NCBI GenBank assembly: GCA_902527545.1
Contig: CABZPR010000005.1
Span: forward strand, 1 to 64,000
Direction of reading: 5' to 3'
Length of the DNA stretch: 64,000 bases
From: an uncultured Alphaproteobacteria bacterium
Lineage (GTDB): Bacteria; Pseudomonadota; Alphaproteobacteria; HIMB59
Shown here: positions 16,897 through 30,940 of the stretch, in pieces
Position numbering within the stretch: the stretch's first letter is position 1
Layout of the letters: each line of letters starts with the position of its first letter
Made by a program: the position numbers and the translations under genes
The notes under the pieces: generated by a model
What the model saw: the letters and a program-made list of their open reading frames with translations, nothing else
Told to the model about the DNA's origin: nothing
The model's database searches: none

Positions 16897-17736
16897 ATGA
16901 TAGAAATTTCTTTAAATGAAGATCAAAAAAAAGATTTTCAAAAAAACGGTTTTTTGATTATTGAGAGTTTTCTTGATACGACTCATTTTGAGCGATTGTA
17001 TGAGAGGTTTCATAGTTTATTTAATGGAAACTTCGAAACAGGTATTGAACCTGACGAGTGGAATTGGAAGTTTGAAAGCGGACCCAAAGATGTTACTAGA
17101 CAAATCTGTAATGCATGGAAATCAGATAATTCAATAAAGGAAATAGTTTGCAATGAATTTTTAGGAAAAGCTTGTGCTGAATTAATGGGCTGGAGTGGAT
17201 CAAGACTTTTACAAGACAATGTTTTATGGAAACCACCTGGAGGTAAAACTTTAGCTTATCATCAAGATGCTGCATATGATGATTGGATTATTCCACAAAC
17301 TATGATGACATGTTGGATGCCCATAGATAATGTGGATAAAAAAAAAGGGACACTTGAATATGTAAAAGGATCACATCTTTGGGGATTGAGCCCTCCTAAG
17401 GGACAATTTCATTCTCCAAGAGATTATAAAAAAGAGTTAAATGAATATGCGTCAAAATTAAATAAAGAAATTCAAATTCAATATGTTGAGGTTCCAGCAG
17501 GTGGTGTAGCATTTCATCATGGTTATACTTGGCACGGCTCAGGTATCAATAATACAAATAGCAATAGAAGGGCAATAGTTGCTCATTGCGTTCCCTCTGA
17601 CTCAAAGTTTCATCCAACAAACATAGGAGGTACTGCGAGAATTTATAAAAAATATAAAAAATTAGAAACAGATGAGTTAGATGAAAGTTTTTTTCCAATT
17701 ATTTGGACAAAGGGAGGGTATAGAACAAATGTTTGA
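16897..17736 (+). CDS. Phytanoyl-CoA dioxygenase (PhyH) family protein
   Basis: Fe(II)/2-oxoglutarate-dependent oxygenase of the PhyH family, 279 aa. The double-stranded beta-helix iron ligands are visible: H-x-D in LAYHQDAAYDDW and the distal His in AFHHGYTWHGSG. The 2-oxoglutarate-binding Arg lies shortly after, in NNTNSNRRAIVAHC. The family hydroxylates many small substrates (phytanoyl-CoA, ectoine, secondary metabolites), so the substrate is open. The DUF1192 gene begins inside its last codons, with an overlap of 8 bp. Confidence 0.87.
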   Translation: MIEISLNEDQKKDFQKNGFLIIESFLDTTHFERLYERFHSLFNGNFETGIEPDEWNWKFESGPKDVTRQICNAWKSDNSIKEIVCNEFLGKACAELMGWSGSRLLQDNVLWKPPGGKTLAYHQDAAYDDWIIPQTMMTCWMPIDNVDKKKGTLEYVKGSHLWGLSPPKGQFHSPRDYKKELNEYASKLNKEIQIQYVEVPAGGVAFHHGYTWHGSGINNTNSNRRAIVAHCVPSDSKFHPTNIGGTARIYKKYKKLETDELDESFFPIIWTKGGYRTNV

Positions 17737-17905
17737 TGAAGAAGAGCCAAAAAAAACAAAACCAATTGATTTAGATGATTTGAGTGTTGAAGAAATTGAG
17801 GAGATGATTGGCAATCATAAATTAGAAATCAAAAACTTAGAGATTTTATTGAAAAAGAAAAAAGACAAACTTAAATTAGCCGATCAATTTTTTAAAAAGA
17901 ATTAA
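17729..17905 (+). CDS. DUF1192 family protein (58 aa)
   Basis: Begins MFDEEEPKKTKPIDLDDLSV and continues EEIEEMIGNHKLEIKNLEI with a Lys-rich end (LADQFFKKN). This layout, an acidic MFDEE start, a Pro/Lys linker, a LSVEELEE-like turn and a coiled coil, is that of DUF1192, a small protein widespread in alphaproteobacteria with no known function. A GGGAGGG sequence about 10 nt upstream is a strong ribosome-binding site and decides this ATG over an upstream in-frame one. It ends against the convergent DUF1330 gene (4-bp overlap). Confidence 0.82.
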   Translation: MFDEEEPKKTKPIDLDDLSVEEIEEMIGNHKLEIKNLEILLKKKKDKLKLADQFFKKN

Positions 17906-18192
17906 AATCCCTCTATTAATATGAGGTCACTTTTTGTACTTTTTTGCCTAATTTTCATAGCCTCTGAGTATTCAACAGACTCATAACATTTTTTAGCACT
18001 TTCAAAACTTTCAAATTCTACAACAGTAGTTCTGTCTACAGGCCACTCCCCCTCTAAAACATCAGTTTTTCCACCTCTAATTATGTATTTACCCCCATAT
18101 TTTTTCATCACTTCAGTTGATAAGGGAGGATATTTTTGAAATAGTTCATTATTGTGAATTGAAACTCTCACAATTATGTATCCTTTTTTCAT
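17902..18192 (-). CDS. DUF1330 domain protein
   Basis: A 96-residue single-domain protein of the dimeric alpha/beta-barrel type. The typical DUF1330 order is present: KGYIIVRVSIHNNELFQKYP, the KYGGKYIIRGGKTDVLEG block, then EGEWPVDRTTVVEFESFESAKKCYESVEY. The family has no established activity. ATG 18192 is preferred over a TTG two codons upstream. Nothing in the surroundings points to a pathway. Confidence 0.85.
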   Translation of the reverse strand: MKKGYIIVRVSIHNNELFQKYPPLSTEVMKKYGGKYIIRGGKTDVLEGEWPVDRTTVVEFESFESAKKCYESVEYSEAMKIRQKSTKSDLILIEGF

Positions 18193-18198
18193 AACCAA

Positions 18199-18402
18199 GG
18201 ATAAATTAATACTTTTAAACAGAGTTATCCACAGTTATTCGTCATGCATGTAGTTTATTGGTTGGATGATGATAAGACATTTCAAATTAATTAAAAAAAA
18301 AACCATGTTTTTCAAGTTTTTTTTATAGTTTGTTCTTTTGTTTTAAATCCAATTAAATTGTTTGTACAAATTTTGTGAAAATACATTAATCTTTTAAAAG
18401 TT
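18199..18402. promoter_or_regulatory. AT-rich gap with two DnaA-box 9-mers
   Basis: This about 200-bp gap contains a perfect DnaA box TTATCCACA (18225-18233) and a one-base variant TTATGCACA (18401-18409) in the same orientation. Between them lie long A and T tracts, including a run of ten A followed by T-rich DNA. The second box overlaps the start codon of the next gene. It could be a small DnaA-binding region or, less likely on this evidence, part of a replication origin. GC skew cannot be judged by eye. Confidence 0.35.
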
Positions 18403-18843
18403 ATGCACAGCTATCTGGCTAGTATTAAATTGATCATTTATTTCCTGATTTTTCAGGCTTTTTTTGTAATAAAAACTTCATATTCAGATCATCTCACAGC
18501 AAAAATCACAGGTTTTGTTGATGCTTCAAGCCCAATTCACATTCTGGGGTATGATAGGAAATATTATTTCGAGGAAAATTCTGCACCTCTTTTTATTGTT
18601 GTAGAGCAGGATATAAACAAATTTAATCAGATTAATTTGAAAGCATTTCCACATATCAACATCGGCCTGTTTGCCTTTCAAGATACTGATGGAAATGGAG
18701 AATTTTCGAGAGATTTTAAAGGTCAACCTCTAGAACCATTCGGGTTTTCATTAAACCCTGATTTAAATTTTGAAGATGTTGTTTTTGAAAACATAGTTTT
18801 TGATATGACTAAATTTCAACAATTGGAAATTCGACTTAATTAA
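18403..18843 (+). CDS. Exported DUF2141-like protein
   Basis: A 146-residue protein with an N-terminal Sec-type signal (hydrophobic about residues 8-24, likely cut near YSDH). The C-terminal half, [19 protein letters not shown] followed by [14 protein letters not shown] and FEDVVF, matches the DUF2141 pattern of a D-x-D/N-G-N-G acidic loop, a GxPxEPxGFS segment and FEDA(A/V)F. The family is uncharacterised and probably adopts a beta-sandwich fold. The gene overlaps the convergent cysNC end by 8 bp. Confidence 0.7.
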   Translation: MHSYLASIKLIIYFLIFQAFFVIKTSYSDHLTAKITGFVDASSPIHILGYDRKYYFEENSAPLFIVVEQDINKFNQINLKAFPHINIGLFAFQDTDGNGEFSRDFKGQPLEPFGFSLNPDLNFEDVVFENIVFDMTKFQQLEIRLN

Positions 18844-20701
18844 TAATATTCAATATTTTTTTTACAGCCTTACTTAAAGAAACTTTAGAGGTATCAATTT
18901 CTAGGTCAGGATTGATAGGTTTTTCATAGATACTGTCTATCCCTGTGAAATTTGGTATTTTACCTTGTCTTGCCCTTTTATATAAACCCTTTGGATCTCT
19001 TTTTTCAGATACTTTTAAAGGAGTAGAAATATAAATTTCTTTAAAATCATTTTTTTCAAAAAGTGATCGTGCCATTTCTCTTTCTAATCTAAATGGTGAT
19101 ATAAAAGCAGTGATCACAATTAGTCCAGCGTCACACATAAGTTTTGCCACCTCTGCAACTCGCCTTATATTTTCAACTCTATCTTTGTCTGTAAAACCTA
19201 AATCTTTATTTAATCCGTGTCGAATATTGTCTCCATCAAGAATGTATGTTTTTTTACCTTGAGAGTATAATATTTTTTCTAGTTCATTAGCTATTGTGGA
19301 TTTTCCTGATCCCGAGAGACCAGTCATCCACAGCACTTGACCTTTATGACCGTTTATCTTCTCTCTTAAATTCTTATTAATGGTTAAGTTTTGAAGTTGA
19401 ATATTTTGTGATCTACGCAGAGAAAAGTTTATCATTCCCATTCCAATAGTTTGATTATTAATTGGATCAATAATTATTAAAGATCCCAAAATTTTATTTT
19501 CTTTAAAAGTCGAAAAGGGAACAGCTTTATTAAATGAGATAGAAATTTCTGCAACATCATTGAGTTTAAGTTCATTTCCAGCAGCAAATTCTAACGTATT
19601 TACATCATATATTTTTTTTATGTTCATAATTTTAATACTGGTTGAGATATTATGAATTTTCGCTAAATAAGTTCTTCCAGTAAAACCCTTATCCTCTGAC
19701 ATCCAAATAACATTCATGTTAAATTGGTCAGCCATATCAATTGTGGAGTTTTCTGAGCAGAGTATATCGCCCCTGGAGGTATCTATCTCTTTGTCTATGG
19801 TAAGTGTAACACTTTGCTTAAAATTTGCAGTTTTAAGTGATCTTTCACCTACAAAAATATCTTTTACTTTTACTTTTCGATTTGACGGAAGAGAAATTAA
19901 CTCATCACCCTTTTTAATTTTTCCCTCAGCGACGGTTCCTGAATATCCTCTAAAATTCAAATTAGGTCTATTGACACTTTGAACAGGAAGTACAAAACTG
20001 TTTGAGCTTTGTATTTTAGTTTTAGTAGTTTCTAAATAGTCAAATAGTGTTTTATCATTGTACCATTTCATGTATTTAGATTTTTTGTGAATATTATCTC
20101 CCTTAAGTGCTGATATAGGAATACTTTGAATATTTTCAAAATTTAATTTTTTTGAGAAAAAATTGTATTCAGAGCTTATTTTTTCGTAAATATTTTTATC
20201 ATAGTTAACTAAATCCATTTTATTAATTGCCAAGATAATATTTTTAATTCCAAGAAGAGATGCAATAAAAGAATGTCTCTTAGTTTGTGTAAGTATGCCA
20301 TTACGGGCATCAACCAGCAAGATAGCTAACTCAGCTGTTGAGGCCCCAGTCGCCATGTTTCTAGTATATTGCTCGTGACCTGGTGTATCTGCTACAATAA
20401 ACTTTCTTTTGTTACTTGAAAAAAATCGATATGCAACATCTATAGTAATACCTTGTTCCCTCTCAGCTGATAAACCATCGACCAGTAATGCAAAATCTAT
20501 ATTCTCACCTTGTGTTCCATATTTTTTTGAGTCGTTTTTTAATGAAGCAACTTGATCATCAAATATCATTTGAGATTCATAAAGCATCCTCCCAATTAAT
20601 GTACTTTTACCATCATCAACAGATCCACAAGTGATAAACCTTAATAGATCAAGGGAGGCTTGACTTTTTAAGTATCTGCTAATTGTACCGGCTTTATACA
20701 T
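18836..20701 (-). CDS. cysNC: Bifunctional sulfate adenylyltransferase subunit 1 / APS kinase
   Basis: Residues 1-445 form CysN, the GTPase that drives ATP sulfurylase. G1 is [16 protein letters not shown]3 [11 protein letters not shown] and G4 NKMDLV, followed by EF-Tu-like beta-barrel domains. From about residue 450 a CysC APS kinase is fused: Walker [10 protein letters not shown], then [16 protein letters not shown] and [10 protein letters not shown]. The product is PAPS. It starts directly after the cysD-fusion stop with no gap, so both subunits are co-transcribed. No PAPS reductase or sulfite reductase gene is in view. Confidence 0.95.
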   Translation of the reverse strand: MYKAGTISRYLKSQASLDLLRFITCGSVDDGKSTLIGRMLYESQMIFDDQVASLKNDSKKYGTQGENIDFALLVDGLSAEREQGITIDVAYRFFSSNKRKFIVADTPGHEQYTRNMATGASTAELAILLVDARNGILTQTKRHSFIASLLGIKNIILAINKMDLVNYDKNIYEKISSEYNFFSKKLNFENIQSIPISALKGDNIHKKSKYMKWYNDKTLFDYLETTKTKIQSSNSFVLPVQSVNRPNLNFRGYSGTVAEGKIKKGDELISLPSNRKVKVKDIFVGERSLKTANFKQSVTLTIDKEIDTSRGDILCSENSTIDMADQFNMNVIWMSEDKGFTGRTYLAKIHNISTSIKIMNIKKIYDVNTLEFAAGNELKLNDVAEISISFNKAVPFSTFKENKILGSLIIIDPINNQTIGMGMINFSLRRSQNIQLQNLTINKNLREKINGHKGQVLWMTGLSGSGKSTIANELEKILYSQGKKTYILDGDNIRHGLNKDLGFTDKDRVENIRRVAEVAKLMCDAGLIVITAFISPFRLEREMARSLFEKNDFKEIYISTPLKVSEKRDPKGLYKRARQGKIPNFTGIDSIYEKPINPDLEIDTSKVSLSKAVKKILNIIN

Positions 20702-22174
20702 TTAAAAATAACCATCAATTTTTTTGATTTCCATAGAGCTACTTGAATCTGTATCGATAGCTCTTCCTTGTCTTTCGGATGTTTTGGATTGAAGAAGTTC
20801 AAGAACAATGTCTTCAAGTGAATTTGCATTTGATTCAATAGCACCAGTTAAGGGATAACAACCAAGTGTTCTGAACCTAATTCTTTTTAATTCAATTTTT
20901 TCGTTAGATTGAATATTAAATCGATCATCATCTACCATAATAATCATTCCATCTCTCACGACTACAGGTCTAACTTTTGCAAAATATAAGGGAACAATTG
21001 GTATTTGTTCTTGGTAGATATATTGCCAAATATCTAATTCTGTCCAATTAGATAAGGGAAAAACCCTTGTGCTTTCATCCTTATTGACTTTAGAGTTATA
21101 TAAAGACCAAAGCTCTGGACGCTGATTTTTTGGATCCCATTGATGAGAGGGGTTTCGGAATGAAATAACCCTTTCTTTAGCTCTTGATTTCTCTTCATCT
21201 CTTCTTGCTCCACCAAAAGCAGCATCGTATTTATACTTGTCCAAGGCTTGTTTTAGACTCTGAGTTTTCATTATATCAGTGTGGAGAGCAGAGCCATGAT
21301 CAAAGGGATTAATATTTGATTTAATACCATCAGGATTAATATGTGTTATTAGCTTCATACCACTATTTTTTTCTACCCAATTTCTAAATAAATACATTTC
21401 TCGGAACTTCCATCGAGTATCAACATGTAGTAGTGGGAATGGGGGAAGACTAGGGTAAAAAGCTTTTTGAGCAAGCCTTAACATCACTGAACTATCTTTT
21501 CCTATTGAGTAAAGCATGACAGGATTTTTTGTTTCACTAACTACTTCTCTGATGATATGAATACTTTCCGCTTCTAGATCTGACAGATAACTGTTTGGAG
21601 GTAAATTAAATTTATTGTGTAGTTTTGTATCATGAATTTTGAGATCATTTATATAAAATAAATACTCAGGAAAATGAATTGAAAGTTTGAATTTATTGTT
21701 AATTTGATTTTCATCAATTTTTTGATCAAGAAAAATTTTAAGAAGATAAGCGTCTGGAAAAATAATAATATTTTTTTTTCTTAATTTTGAGAAATATTTT
21801 AAACTCTCAGAAATATCTTTTATTTTATTTGACTTAACTTTGACCCATAGTCTTCCATTACGTCTATCATTTGCAAATAAAAATTTATTATTATTTATCT
21901 CAACGTATTGGATAAACAAAATAAGTAATCTTTGTTTTTCAAATTTTTTTATGGAATCCTCATAAATTAATTTGTTTATATGGCCTGCATGTATGTTTAA
22001 AAAGCTTTCTATATTTAAATTCTCTGGAAAAATTGATATTTTTTCCAACCACCTTTCATAAGATCTTTTTGTTTTAAATAAATTTTTACTAAAAAGGAAT
22101 TTATAATGACTATCGCTATCCCAAGCTGGAAATTTTATTGATGGGTTAATTTTAAAAAATAAAGTATGATTCAT
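20702..22174 (-). CDS. cysD: Sulfate adenylyltransferase subunit 2 with unknown N-terminal domain
   Basis: The C-terminal 295 residues are a complete CysD, the ATP-pyrophosphatase subunit that adenylates sulfate: [15 protein letters not shown] (from about residue 197), PP-loop SIGKDSS (223-229), [31 protein letters not shown] and the C-terminal [15 protein letters not shown]. Ordinary CysD is about 300 residues and begins at that point. Here about 195 residues precede it in one uninterrupted frame, rich in Lys, Ile, Phe and Asn, with segments such as [15 protein letters not shown] recognise no family in this extension. A separate upstream gene plus frameshift cannot be excluded from one sequence. 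Confidence 0.9.
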   Translation of the reverse strand: MNHTLFFKINPSIKFPAWDSDSHYKFLFSKNLFKTKRSYERWLEKISIFPENLNIESFLNIHAGHINKLIYEDSIKKFEKQRLLILFIQYVEINNNKFLFANDRRNGRLWVKVKSNKIKDISESLKYFSKLRKKNIIIFPDAYLLKIFLDQKIDENQINNKFKLSIHFPEYLFYINDLKIHDTKLHNKFNLPPNSYLSDLEAESIHIIREVVSETKNPVMLYSIGKDSSVMLRLAQKAFYPSLPPFPLLHVDTRWKFREMYLFRNWVEKNSGMKLITHINPDGIKSNINPFDHGSALHTDIMKTQSLKQALDKYKYDAAFGGARRDEEKSRAKERVISFRNPSHQWDPKNQRPELWSLYNSKVNKDESTRVFPLSNWTELDIWQYIYQEQIPIVPLYFAKVRPVVVRDGMIIMVDDDRFNIQSNEKIELKRIRFRTLGCYPLTGAIESNANSLEDIVLELLQSKTSERQGRAIDTDSSSSMEIKKIDGYF

Positions 22175-22257
22175 TATAATTGACCATTTGTCGTATTATT
22201 GAAAAAAATACAAAAAATAATCTAAATGTATATAAAAAAAAGTAAAATTTTAAAAAA

Positions 22258-23022
22258 ATGACAAATAATAACATAATACGACAATTTGAGTTTTTCAATG
22301 AAATCAGTGAAAATCTTGAGTTATGTTCCCAAAAAATTCTTAATATTTATGATAACTATGATCAAAGTATTGAATTAAAAGACGATAAAAGTCCATTAAC
22401 AGAAGCAGATTTAGCATCACACGAACACATTTCTGATTTATTATCATCTATTTCAGCTTACCCCATAATTTCAGAGGAGGGTGAGCAAAAGTATACTGAT
22501 GAGCCAAAATACTGGTTAGTTGATCCTTTGGATGGTACTAAAGAATTTATCAATAAGAATGGTGAATTTACAATTAATATTGCTTTGATTAACAACAATT
22601 ATCCCACCCAAGGGTTTGTTTACATTCCAAAAGATAAGACATTATTTTTTGGGGGTCTTAATAAAGGTTCATACAAGTTATTAAATGACAATATCAAACC
22701 TATTTCTGTGCAATCACCATCCGATAAATTAAAGATTGTTACGAGCAGAAGTCATCTCAATCATGAGACTAAAACTTATTTATCTCAGTTTAATAATTTT
22801 GATACTCTTCAAGCCGGTAGTTCTTTAAAGTTTTGTATGATAGCAGAGGGTTTGGCAGACTTATATCCTAGGCTGGGACCTACTTCTGAATGGGACACTG
22901 CAGCAGCACAAGCAGTTGTAGAGGGAGCAGGTGGTACTGTAAAAGACCTAAAAGGTAATAGGTTAAAATATTCAAAGAAAGATATAATCAATTCTCATTT
23001 TATAGTTAGAGGTAAAATCTAA
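22258..23022 (+). CDS. cysQ: 3'(2'),5'-bisphosphate nucleotidase CysQ
   Basis: Hydrolyses PAP (and PAPS) to AMP, removing the by-product of PAPS use. Inositol-phosphatase-superfamily motifs are visible: DDKSPLTEADLASH, the metal-binding PIISEEGE, DPLDGTKEF and SEWDTAAAQAVVEGAGG. The length of 254 is typical. It is divergent from the cysD-fusion/cysNC operon across an 83-bp gap, so sulfate activation and PAP removal sit side by side. Confidence 0.94.
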   Translation: MTNNNIIRQFEFFNEISENLELCSQKILNIYDNYDQSIELKDDKSPLTEADLASHEHISDLLSSISAYPIISEEGEQKYTDEPKYWLVDPLDGTKEFINKNGEFTINIALINNNYPTQGFVYIPKDKTLFFGGLNKGSYKLLNDNIKPISVQSPSDKLKIVTSRSHLNHETKTYLSQFNNFDTLQAGSSLKFCMIAEGLADLYPRLGPTSEWDTAAAQAVVEGAGGTVKDLKGNRLKYSKKDIINSHFIVRGKI

Positions 23023-23024
23023 AT

Positions 23025-24005
23025 TTACTTACTAGGGTTTTTTTCTTTATAAGTTTTTTCTAAACTTATGTCATCTACTTCAGTGTATATTTGAGTTGTA
23101 GATAAAGAACTATGTCCTAGTAATTCTTGAATTATTCTTAAATCCCCACCATTTTTTAATAGGTGAGTTGCAAAACTATGTCTTAATGAGTGAGGTGTTG
23201 CTGTTTTTGGCAGCCCCAAATTAACTCTGGCATTCTTCAAATCTCTTTGGAAAGCCGAAGCTTTAAGCGGATTACCTCTATCTCCCACAAATATCGAAAC
23301 ATCGCTTGGCAAATCATAAGGTATTTCTTTTATATAATTTTCTAATGAGTTAGCTACAATATCAAGAACTGGCACTAATCTTTCTTTATTACCTTTGCCC
23401 AAGATTGTAAGAGAATTTTTATCAATTAAATGACTTTTAGTAATAGAGAGGGCCTCATTAATACGTAGCCCACATCCGTACAAAAGATAAAGCAGAGTTA
23501 TATTTCTTTTTTGAACCCAGCTTTTTTTTGATATTTTTTTTAATTCTTCAATTAAAAGCTCAATATCTCCCTCTGCTATAGGTTTAGGAAGGGATCTTGG
23601 AATTTTTGGATTTTTTAATAATTGAACCTCACTATAAGCAATTTTATATAAATCATTATTTAGAGATGAATACTTAAAAAAATTTTTAATAGAACTAATC
23701 GCTCTTCTCCTTGATCTTGCTGATAATGGTTTTTTATAAATATTTTTATATTTTCTATTCTCACTGAGATCTGCCAACCAAGCTCTAAATGTCTGCAAAT
23801 TTAAATCCTTTAAATTTGACAAAGATACGGAATTTCCATTATAGAATTTAAAGAAAATTAAAAAATCACATACGTCAAAGCAGTAAGATCTATATGTGTT
23901 TTCCGAGTGGCCTTTTATGTCTTTTAAATAAGTAGCCCATTTATCAAAGTCTTGTATTGAGGATTTATCTATTTTTAACTGTTCTAACAGTTCTATAAAA
24001 TTCAT
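23025..24005 (-). CDS. xerC: Tyrosine recombinase XerC
   Basis: Site-specific recombinase that with XerD resolves chromosome dimers at dif. An N-terminal SAM-like domain (about residues 1-110) is followed by the catalytic domain. Catalytic residues are visible: Arg in YGCGLRINEALS, Lys in TILGKGNKERL, His and Arg in PHSLRHSFATHLL, His in LLGHSSLSTTQ and nucleophile Tyr in IYTEV. At 326 aa it is slightly longer than usual. XerC is favoured over XerD by the priA neighbourhood, as in other alphaproteobacteria, but this is not certain. It is divergent from priA. Confidence 0.88.
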   Translation of the reverse strand: MNFIELLEQLKIDKSSIQDFDKWATYLKDIKGHSENTYRSYCFDVCDFLIFFKFYNGNSVSLSNLKDLNLQTFRAWLADLSENRKYKNIYKKPLSARSRRRAISSIKNFFKYSSLNNDLYKIAYSEVQLLKNPKIPRSLPKPIAEGDIELLIEELKKISKKSWVQKRNITLLYLLYGCGLRINEALSITKSHLIDKNSLTILGKGNKERLVPVLDIVANSLENYIKEIPYDLPSDVSIFVGDRGNPLKASAFQRDLKNARVNLGLPKTATPHSLRHSFATHLLKNGGDLRIIQELLGHSSLSTTQIYTEVDDISLEKTYKEKNPSK

Positions 24006-24039
24006 TACATTATATTATAAATTAGAATCAAAATTTAAA

Positions 24040-26112
24040 ATGGATTATTACTACCAAGTTATGCCAATAGGGCAAATAAATGATAGCCTGACTTATAAAT
24101 ACTCACATTCTATCGAGGTAGGCTCGATTGTTGAAATACCTTTAAGAAAAAGAAAATCAGCAGGTGTTATTGTATCTCAAACAAACATTAAAGATTTAAA
24201 ATTCGATCTCAAAAAAGTACTTTCAATTAGTAATTATTATCAATTTACTGTTTGCACAGAAAACATTGATTTTTACAAGTATGTGTCAATACACTGCTTC
24301 ATAGATTTAGGTATGGTTTTGAAGATGGCAATACAACAATTTCCTAGAACACAATTAAAAAATTATTACCTTTTTGAAAATAAAATTTATGAAACTCAAA
24401 AAAATCTCATTGATAAATACAATCTATCAAAAAAAGATTGGCAGAAATTATTAGAAGAAAAAAAAATTTCTCAAACTACAGATAGTTTTATTTTTAATGG
24501 AATGGCGCAAAATATTTCTTTAAACCTTGATCAAGAAAATATTTTTAAATCACTCCAAATAAATAAAAATAATGATTTTCAAGTTCACCTTATAGATGGT
24601 GTTACAGGTTCGGGTAAAACAGAGTTGTATTTAAAAGCTGTTGAGTCAAATTTAGTAAGAGGAAATCAATCTTTAATACTTTTACCAGAGATAGCTCTAA
24701 CTGAAGAATGGTCTAGAAGATTTTTTAAATATTTTGGTTGTAAGCCCTTTATTTGGCACTCCAAACAATCAAAAATTCAAAAAGCTAGAATAATCAGATC
24801 TCTTCTATCGGGTGAACCATGTGTGTTAGTTGGAGCAAGGTCATCAGTTTTACTTCCTTTTAAGAATTTAAAATTAATTATATGCGATGAAGAGCACGAC
24901 TCATCTTATAAACAAGAAGACGGCCCAAAATATCAAGCAAGAGATATGGCCATATATAAAGCAAAATGTTCAAAAGCTTTATGTCTATTGATAAGTGCAT
25001 CCCCATCACTAGAGAGCCTTCATAATTCTAATCAGAGAAAATTTCATATTCATCATCTTTCCAATCAATTTCACAAAACTCAATTACCATTAGTTGAAAT
25101 TGTTGACATGAATCAATCAAAACCTAGCCCTAGGGCTTGGATATCAAAACAAGTATTTGATGAAACTAATAAGATCTTAAAACAAAAAGGACAAGTTTTA
25201 TTTTTTCTTAATAGACGCGGCTATGCTCCATCTAAAATATGTGTAAGTTGTCATACACCAATACAGTGTCAAAATTGTGCAGTAAATTTAGTTTATCACA
25301 AAAAAATTGATAGACTCATTTGTCATCATTGTTCAAATTATTTTGAGCCTAACCAAATATGTAAAATGTGTTCATCTGAAAAATTCATATCGATTGGTAT
25401 AGGGTTAGAAAGACTTCAAGAGGAAGTTACACGACTTTTTCCAGGATATTCAAATCAATTATTTTCCAGTGACACCCTAAAATCAAAAAAAAATAAAAAA
25501 GAGATCATTGAAAATGTATTTAATTTAGAGACTAGTCTGTTGATTGGCTCACAAATAATTGGTAAGTCTTTTCATTTTCCAAATTTAAAATTAGTAAATA
25601 TTATTGATGCAGACTCAAGTCTGTATAGTCCTGATTTCAGAGCTATGGAAAAAACATACCAGCTTTTGCAACAAGTAGCAGGGAGATCTGGTAGAGAGGG
25701 TAACAGGGGTAAGGTCATAATTCAAACTTATAATCCTAAGCATTCGATATACAATTCACTTAAGAACCAAAGTAGAGATCAATTTATAAAATTAGAACTT
25801 CAAAGAAGAGAAGAGAACAATCTTCCTCCATTTTACAAAATTGTTCAAATTCAATTAATCCACCCTAATGTCTCAGCTATAAGAGAGGCTTGCCAAGAAA
25901 TTCTTGATATATCCAAAAAAAATAGACTTGATATTTTAGGGCCTGTCCCCTCATTGATTCCATATAAAATGAAGCACTTTCATGAGAATTTTTATTTTAA
26001 AGAGAGGACATATAAGGCTTTGAGAAAAAAAATAGATATCTTAATGTCAAAAATAGCCCCAAAATACAGGCGTTTTATAAATATTGACATTGATCCACTA
26101 TCAATCGCTTGA
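24040..26112 (+). CDS. priA: Primosomal protein N' (PriA helicase)
   Basis: Superfamily-2 3'-5' helicase that restarts stalled replication forks. An N-terminal DNA-binding region of about 150 residues precedes Walker A GVTGSGKTE (187-195), DEEHD for motif II, and FFLNRRGYAPS. The zinc-binding region has paired CxxC motifs (CVSCHTPIQCQNC, CHHC, CKMCSSE). Helicase motifs V and VI follow, with QQVAGRSGREG. The length is 690 aa, slightly short in the N-terminal domain. The F1-ATPase operon begins 65 bp downstream. Confidence 0.95.
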   Translation: MDYYYQVMPIGQINDSLTYKYSHSIEVGSIVEIPLRKRKSAGVIVSQTNIKDLKFDLKKVLSISNYYQFTVCTENIDFYKYVSIHCFIDLGMVLKMAIQQFPRTQLKNYYLFENKIYETQKNLIDKYNLSKKDWQKLLEEKKISQTTDSFIFNGMAQNISLNLDQENIFKSLQINKNNDFQVHLIDGVTGSGKTELYLKAVESNLVRGNQSLILLPEIALTEEWSRRFFKYFGCKPFIWHSKQSKIQKARIIRSLLSGEPCVLVGARSSVLLPFKNLKLIICDEEHDSSYKQEDGPKYQARDMAIYKAKCSKALCLLISASPSLESLHNSNQRKFHIHHLSNQFHKTQLPLVEIVDMNQSKPSPRAWISKQVFDETNKILKQKGQVLFFLNRRGYAPSKICVSCHTPIQCQNCAVNLVYHKKIDRLICHHCSNYFEPNQICKMCSSEKFISIGIGLERLQEEVTRLFPGYSNQLFSSDTLKSKKNKKEIIENVFNLETSLLIGSQIIGKSFHFPNLKLVNIIDADSSLYSPDFRAMEKTYQLLQQVAGRSGREGNRGKVIIQTYNPKHSIYNSLKNQSRDQFIKLELQRREENNLPPFYKIVQIQLIHPNVSAIREACQEILDISKKNRLDILGPVPSLIPYKMKHFHENFYFKERTYKALRKKIDILMSKIAPKYRRFINIDIDPLSIA

Positions 26113-26177
26113 TGCGTCATTTGTATGATGCCTGTTGGCCTAGTGATGTGATAAAAAATTGAGGTTAACTATACAAA

Positions 26178-30572
<4,395 letters not shown>

Positions 30573-30574
30573 TT

Positions 30575-30940
30575 ATGATTAATTTGAAGGTCGTATCCCC
30601 TCAAAAAGTAATTTTTGAAAAAGAAGTTGAAATGGCAGTTTTGCCAGGAGCAGAGGGTGATTTTGCTGCAATGCCTAATCATTCTCCTTTCATCAGTTCT
30701 TTGCGACCTGGTCAAATGGCAATTATGTCTTCAAACAAAGTCGATGAGAGTTTCTTTGTGTCAGGTGGTTTGGTTATGCTTAAAGAAAAGGTTTGTGAGG
30801 TCTTAGTAGATCAAATAGAGCCATTGTCTGATGTTAATAGCTCTAACTACCAACAATCTAAAACCTATCAAGAACTAGAGGGTAATGAAACTGCTTTGGG
30901 TACGTTTGAACAAGTGGTAAATAACCCGCCTTATAAATAG
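30575..30940 (+). CDS. atpC: ATP synthase F1 subunit epsilon
   Basis: Rotor subunit at the foot of gamma. The beta-sandwich domain begins INLKVVSPQKVIFEKEVEMAVLPGAEGDFAAMPNH, typical of the family, with FFVSGGLVMLKEKVCEVLVD. The C-terminal helical hairpin is short and poorly conserved (SSNYQQSKTYQELEGNE), common in alphaproteobacteria, where epsilon inhibition is weak and the zeta protein may serve instead. The 3' end overlaps the convergent rppH by 10 bp. Confidence 0.94.
   Translation: MINLKVVSPQKVIFEKEVEMAVLPGAEGDFAAMPNHSPFISSLRPGQMAIMSSNKVDESFFVSGGLVMLKEKVCEVLVDQIEPLSDVNSSNYQQSKTYQELEGNETALGTFEQVVNNPPYK

Noticed and set aside
26113-26145. Hairpin GCGTCAT-TTGT-ATGATGC after priA as a terminator
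   Set aside because: The stem is short with a G-U pair and no T run follows; it may be chance.
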